This document shows, one piece after another, positions 16,066 through 18,592 of a stretch of DNA of 18,592 nucleotides; within the stretch, counting starts at the first letter, position 1; every line of letters starts with the position of its first letter. The notes beneath the pieces were generated by a model. It saw only the letters and a program-made list of their open reading frames with translations, searched no databases and had not been told where the DNA came from. This stretch comes from an uncultured Clostridia bacterium (GTDB taxonomy: Bacteria > Bacillota > Clostridia > Christensenellales > Pumilibacteraceae): NCBI GenBank assembly GCA_934270565.1, contig CAKQPR010000029.1, positions 1 through 18,592 of the forward strand, given 5' to 3'. The position numbers and the translations under genes were made by a program.

Positions 16066-17046
16066 TCAGAATTCCACCGTTTCGACGAGTCCCGCCAGTT
16101 TATGTCCGATCAGCGCGAACGGGAGCGTAAGCACCGTCATTATAAGACCGAGCGCGGACGGCACGTTGTACCTGTCGCCGATGACGACCTGTTCGTATAT
16201 CCAGTAACTGAACGTCGTAGTGTTGTATTTACCCTGAGTAAGCAGAAGAACGTTTCCGCTCGAATTGAAAAAACCTATGAACGCGAAGATTATGTTCGTG
16301 GAAATAAGCGGCCATATAAGCGGAATGAGAAGGTGACGGACTTCTTTGAAGAACGTAATTCCGTCGAGTTTGCCCGCCTCTATTACCTCTTTCGGAACGC
16401 GGGCAAGCGAACCGCAGTAAAGAAGCATATTGCTCGGAAGTCCGAGCCAGATACTCATACCCATAACGCCCTGAAGCGCGTACCGCGAGTCGGCGAGGAT
16501 TTCGGGAACTTCGCTGACCCATTGCATTTTCATAAGAAGCGAGAACATCGGTCCGTTGGGCGCGATGAAGTTTTTGTAAGCCGCAGCCCAAACCATACTT
16601 CCGATTATCGTCGGGAAGAAGAATATGACCTGAAAAATCTTATAGCCCCATATCCGCTTGTAAAGCACGCACGATATTATAATGTTGGGAACCATAAGCG
16701 CGAGTCCGAGGACGAAGAAAATCGCGGTATTGCGGAACGCGATAAACAACGTTGAACCGCCGCTCGACGAAACGATTTCGGAAAAAACGTATTTGAAGTT
16801 GCCGAGAGTAAAAGCGTTCGTCGCGGGGTCTTTGAACGCGAGCGCGATCGCGCTGAAATTTTTGTAAACGTAAAACACGGCGAACAGCACTACCTGTACG
16901 GACATAACCGCCCACGCAAAAATCGCCATACTACGCTTCACTCCGCCGGGACGAACCTTCTTCCCCTTTTTCGGGAAAATTTTGATATACAGCCCGTACA
17001 AAGCGTATCTGACTTTATGAGTAAAACGAGCAAATGCCTCTTTCAT
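16066..17046 (-). CDS. Carbohydrate ABC transporter permease (MalF/UgpA type), first gene of the operon
   Basis: This 326-residue inner-membrane protein has a basic cytoplasmic N-terminus (residues 1-38), a first membrane span at about 40-62 and the EAA-type loop VPKEVIEAGKLDGI (217-230). It is the MalF-like partner of the next permease. The ATG at 17046 is chosen over in-frame ATGs at 17079 and 17139 for two reasons. It has a good ribosome binding site (AGGAGAGG, 17050-17057), and both upstream candidates lie at or before the expected transcription start of the promoter at 17083-17111. No ABC ATPase gene accompanies the transporter in the window, so a shared MsmX/MsmK-type ATPase encoded elsewhere probably drives it. 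Confidence 0.93.
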   Translation of the reverse strand: MKEAFARFTHKVRYALYGLYIKIFPKKGKKVRPGGVKRSMAIFAWAVMSVQVVLFAVFYVYKNFSAIALAFKDPATNAFTLGNFKYVFSEIVSSSGGSTLFIAFRNTAIFFVLGLALMVPNIIISCVLYKRIWGYKIFQVIFFFPTIIGSMVWAAAYKNFIAPNGPMFSLLMKMQWVSEVPEILADSRYALQGVMGMSIWLGLPSNMLLYCGSLARVPKEVIEAGKLDGITFFKEVRHLLIPLIWPLISTNIIFAFIGFFNSSGNVLLLTQGKYNTTTFSYWIYEQVVIGDRYNVPSALGLIMTVLTLPFALIGHKLAGLVETVEF

Positions 17047-17082
17047 CGTCCTCTCCTGTAAGTTTTCGTAGTCTACCATTAT

Positions 17083-17111
17083 ATTATAACGCTTCGACTC
17101 TCGTTTTTCAA
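17083..17111 (-). promoter_or_regulatory. Main promoter of the sugar operon
   Basis: On the minus strand, TTGAAA (17111-17106) and a perfect TATAAT (17088-17083) are spaced by 17 bases. Transcription would start near 17076, giving a 5' leader of about 30 bases with the AGGAGAGG ribosome binding site. No other promoter of this quality is evident in the short gaps of the operon, so this one probably serves all eight genes. Confidence 0.75.
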
Positions 17112-17114
17112 TAT

Positions 17115-17156
17115 CCGTTCGTTCGCCTAATAGGGACAAACGTTCACTTTTTCGCC
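17115..17156. promoter_or_regulatory. Candidate operator: direct repeat between the divergent promoters
   Basis: The space between the two -35 regions contains TTCGCC twice (17122-17127 and 17151-17156), 29 bases apart, with related CGTTC elements (17116-17120 and 17140-17144) upstream of each. AraC-family proteins commonly bind directly repeated half-sites next to the -35 region of their targets, so this is a plausible site for the adjacent regulator. The repeat is short and could be chance. Confidence 0.3.
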
Positions 17157-17164
17157 GAATTTAC

Positions 17165-17193
17165 TTGCGTTTTTCACACGCGCGGTGTATAAT
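17165..17193 (+). promoter_or_regulatory. Promoter of the AraC-family regulator
   Basis: A perfect TATAAT (17188-17193) lies 17 bases after TTGCGT (17165-17170), a weak -35. Transcription starting seven bases after the -10 would begin at 17200, the A of the regulator's ATG, which predicts a leaderless mRNA. The weak -35 fits low-level or activator-dependent expression. Confidence 0.55.
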
Positions 17194-17199
17194 CGTGCT

Positions 17200-18042
17200 A
17201 TGGAAAACACTGTTCACAACGGAATATCCCCGAAATTCTGGATGTACGACGTACCCGTTTCTTTCGACGACGATCTCGTTATTACCGAATTCGGCTGGCA
17301 CCGCCCCGATCCCGTGGCGACTTTCAAGGAAACGCGCGACAATTACCTTATAGAATTCGTCCTCGACGGCGAATGTACTCTCGGCGTGAAAAACGTCGAA
17401 CGCGCCGTCGGAAAAGGACAAGCGTTCTGCGTTCCGCCCGCCACTCAGCATTTCTATTCCGAAAACGAATCCGATCCGAGTAAACGGTTCTGGATTTCGT
17501 TCAAGGGAACGCGCGCGGATAATTTGATGCGTTCGCTGCCCTTTAACGGCGGTTACGTCGCCGACTTTTACGACTACGCCGCGCTGCTCGACTGCATCGA
17601 CGAACTTTACGACGCCCGTAACGAAGCGACGAAAGCCGCGATGACCGTTTTCTCCTGTTTTTACCGTTTGCTTTCCCTCTTCTTCCCGTCCGCCGAAAAA
17701 CTGAAAACGGAAGAAAAGGATCAACAGCTTGTCCGCGACGTTTCGCGGTTTATCGAGCTCAATATTTCCAACGCCGTAAGCGTGGATTCGCTTTGTAAGT
17801 CGTTCGGATACAGTCGCACCGCGCTTTTCGAGAAGTTCAAGAACGCAACCGGCGTTTCGATAAAGAAATACCTTATCGACAAGCGTATCGAAGCCGCCAA
17901 ATATATGCTCGCCGAAACGGACACCCCGCTTACCGAAATAGCCTATTCGTGCGGCTACGTAGACGCCAACGCGCTTAACAAAACCTTTATGCGCCACGTC
18001 GGCGAAAGCGTATCTTCGTATAGGAAAAAATCCCGCAAGTAA
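17200..18042 (+). CDS. AraC-family transcriptional regulator of the sugar operon
   Basis: This 280-residue protein has an N-terminal cupin-like sensor region (about 25-115; it includes YLIEFVLDGE and GQAFCVPPATQHFY) and a C-terminal AraC DNA-binding domain. The first helix-turn-helix is at about 193-214 (VDSLCKSFGYSRTALFEKF). The second is at about 243-268 with the signature EIAYSCGYVDANALNKTF, followed by GESVSSYRK. Such proteins usually activate adjacent catabolic operons when they bind a sugar or breakdown product. It is divergent from the operon across a short shared control region, so it very likely regulates it. I chose ATG 17200 although it lacks a ribosome binding site, because a perfect -10 ends six bases before it. 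A GTG at 17185 is in frame but lies within the promoter. Confidence 0.9.
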   Translation: MENTVHNGISPKFWMYDVPVSFDDDLVITEFGWHRPDPVATFKETRDNYLIEFVLDGECTLGVKNVERAVGKGQAFCVPPATQHFYSENESDPSKRFWISFKGTRADNLMRSLPFNGGYVADFYDYAALLDCIDELYDARNEATKAAMTVFSCFYRLLSLFFPSAEKLKTEEKDQQLVRDVSRFIELNISNAVSVDSLCKSFGYSRTALFEKFKNATGVSIKKYLIDKRIEAAKYMLAETDTPLTEIAYSCGYVDANALNKTFMRHVGESVSSYRKKSRK

Positions 18043-18090
18043 CCTCGGCACGGCAACGAATAATCCGACTTAACCCGATCCGGAATAAAA

Positions 18091-18138
18091 AAAGAAACTC
18101 CGCCGGACGACTTTTTCCGCCGGAGTTCGTCGTTTTCC
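18091..18138. terminator. Hairpin terminator after the regulator gene, probably bidirectional
   Basis: AACTCCG (18096-18102) pairs with CGGAGTT (18121-18127), extended inward after one C-C mismatch by CGG/CCG. An A-rich run precedes it and a short T run (GTTTT) follows, so it could end the regulator transcript from the left. Read on the minus strand it is followed by TCTTTTTTTATT, so it would terminate leftward transcripts at least as well. Confidence 0.6.
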
Positions 18139-18223
18139 GACAATATTACGAGTAAGCATCCACCCACATATGCGGAATTGTTATAAACAAGGCGTTTTAT
18201 CAGGAAAAACCTGCGTTTTCGCA

Positions 18224-18272
18224 TGAGAAAAGACCTTGAAACCGAACATCAATGGTTCATATTTCAAGGTCT
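18224..18272 (-). terminator. Intrinsic terminator of the right-edge ATPase-like gene
   Basis: AGACCTTGAAA (18231-18241) and TTTCAAGGTCT (18262-18272) form a perfect 11-base stem, with an inner GAAC/GTTC pairing. On the minus strand it is followed by TTTCTC. It lies about 90 bases past the stop of the partial gene at 18361-18592. Outside this hairpin and the one at 18091-18138, the stretch 18043-18360 shows no gene that I can support. Confidence 0.65.
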
Positions 18273-18360
18273 GTTCAAGCTGTGTTTATCTGCGATTTCG
18301 AGTTTTTTATTTTTTATTTTTTCGTTTTTTCTCTTCGTTTCCGAACTGTTCAATTTCAGG

Positions 18361-18592
18361 TCAAACAATCGATTTCAGATATTCTTCGACGTTTCTGTAT
18401 TCTATTCCGTTTTCGAGAGTTGCATTTTCTCCGCGATAAATAACAACTTTTTTAGTAATTTTCCCGTATCTGAATTCCGTACTTTTCAGTTTCTCTTCAT
18501 CAATTAAATGTCTGTATTGCTCTTTCGCTTGTTCCTTGCTGTGCTTTACTTCGTAAATTTCACAAGTCGCATTCGCATTATCCGCAACAACC
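18361..18592 (-). CDS. C-terminal fragment of an ATPase-like protein (DUF4143 type), cut by the window edge
   Basis: The frame is open from the right edge to a TGA at 18361-18363, giving the last 76 residues. The fragment contains CEIYEVKHSKEQAKEQYRHL and ends in IEYRNVEEYLKSIV. A beta strand ending in an E-V-K motif, followed by a helix and a final strand with YRG, is what I associate with the C-terminal restriction-endonuclease-like part of AAA ATPases carrying DUF4143, which are common in Clostridia. The N-terminal ATPase domain, if present, lies outside the window, so the name rests on the tail alone. Convergent with the AraC regulator and probably unrelated to the sugar operon. Confidence 0.6.
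   Translation of the reverse strand, partial: VVADNANATCEIYEVKHSKEQAKEQYRHLIDEEKLKSTEFRYGKITKKVVIYRGENATLENGIEYRNVEEYLKSIV

Noticed and set aside
17047..17139. An N-terminal extension of the first permease from ATG 17139 or 17079
   Set aside because: The extension runs through the TTGAAA/TATAAT promoter and neither ATG would be within the transcript, while ATG 17046 has AGGAGAGG in place.
17185..17199. A GTG start for the AraC regulator
   Set aside because: The five extra codons include the TATAAT box, so the transcript would not contain them, and there is no ribosome binding site.
18223..18507. Plus-strand ORFs rich in Phe and Ser at the right end
   Set aside because: They are the reverse side of the ATPase-like fragment and of its terminator and A-rich trailer, and have low-complexity composition.

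Overview
The window looks like chromosomal DNA from a Gram-positive-type anaerobe of the class Clostridia. Strong AGGAGG-type ribosome binding sites stand before nearly every gene, there are four lipoproteins with Bacillota-style lipoboxes, and the sugar importer comes without its own ATPase. A gut member of the Christensenellales is a guess from overall style, not something the sequence proves.

About 17 kb is one carbohydrate-utilisation locus. A strong promoter (17083-17111, minus strand) starts an eight-gene operon that reads leftward to 1217 with gaps of 12-40 bases. In order it encodes two ABC sugar permeases (17046-16066 and 16052-15144), a solute-binding lipoprotein (15125-13500), a surface lipoprotein resembling GH123/DUF4091 glycoside hydrolases (13487-11043), a two-module glycan-binding-like lipoprotein (11030-9801), a 1306-residue surface lipoprotein with five tandem glycan-binding-like modules (9770-5850), a second GH123/DUF4091-like enzyme without a signal peptide (5809-3410) and a GH36 alpha-galactosidase (3394-1217). 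An AraC-family regulator (17200-18042, plus strand) is transcribed divergently, probably from a leaderless mRNA. The inferred working model is this: surface lipoproteins capture and trim a glycan, the binding protein and permeases import the pieces (energised by an ATPase encoded elsewhere), and the two cytoplasmic hydrolases finish the job. GH123 is known for beta-N-acetylgalactosaminidases and GH36 for alpha-galactosidases, so a glycan holding both linkages (for example globo-series GalNAc-beta-1,3-Gal-alpha) is an attractive but unproven substrate.

The left edge (1-819) is a separate minus-strand unit: a partial membrane protein of unknown function behind a promoter, a 31-codon leader ORF and a terminator-like hairpin whose loop contains the leader's stop codon, which is the layout of a transcription attenuator. 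Between this unit and the operon lie an operon terminator (926-946) and a degenerate tRNA-like stretch (about 994-1059).

The right edge (18043-18592) holds two terminator hairpins and the last 76 codons of a minus-strand protein that resembles the C-terminus of DUF4143-type AAA ATPases.

The best candidates for something new are the operon as a whole (paired surface and cytoplasmic GH123-like enzymes plus a family of related binding modules spread over four adjacent proteins) and the attenuator-like leader at the left edge.
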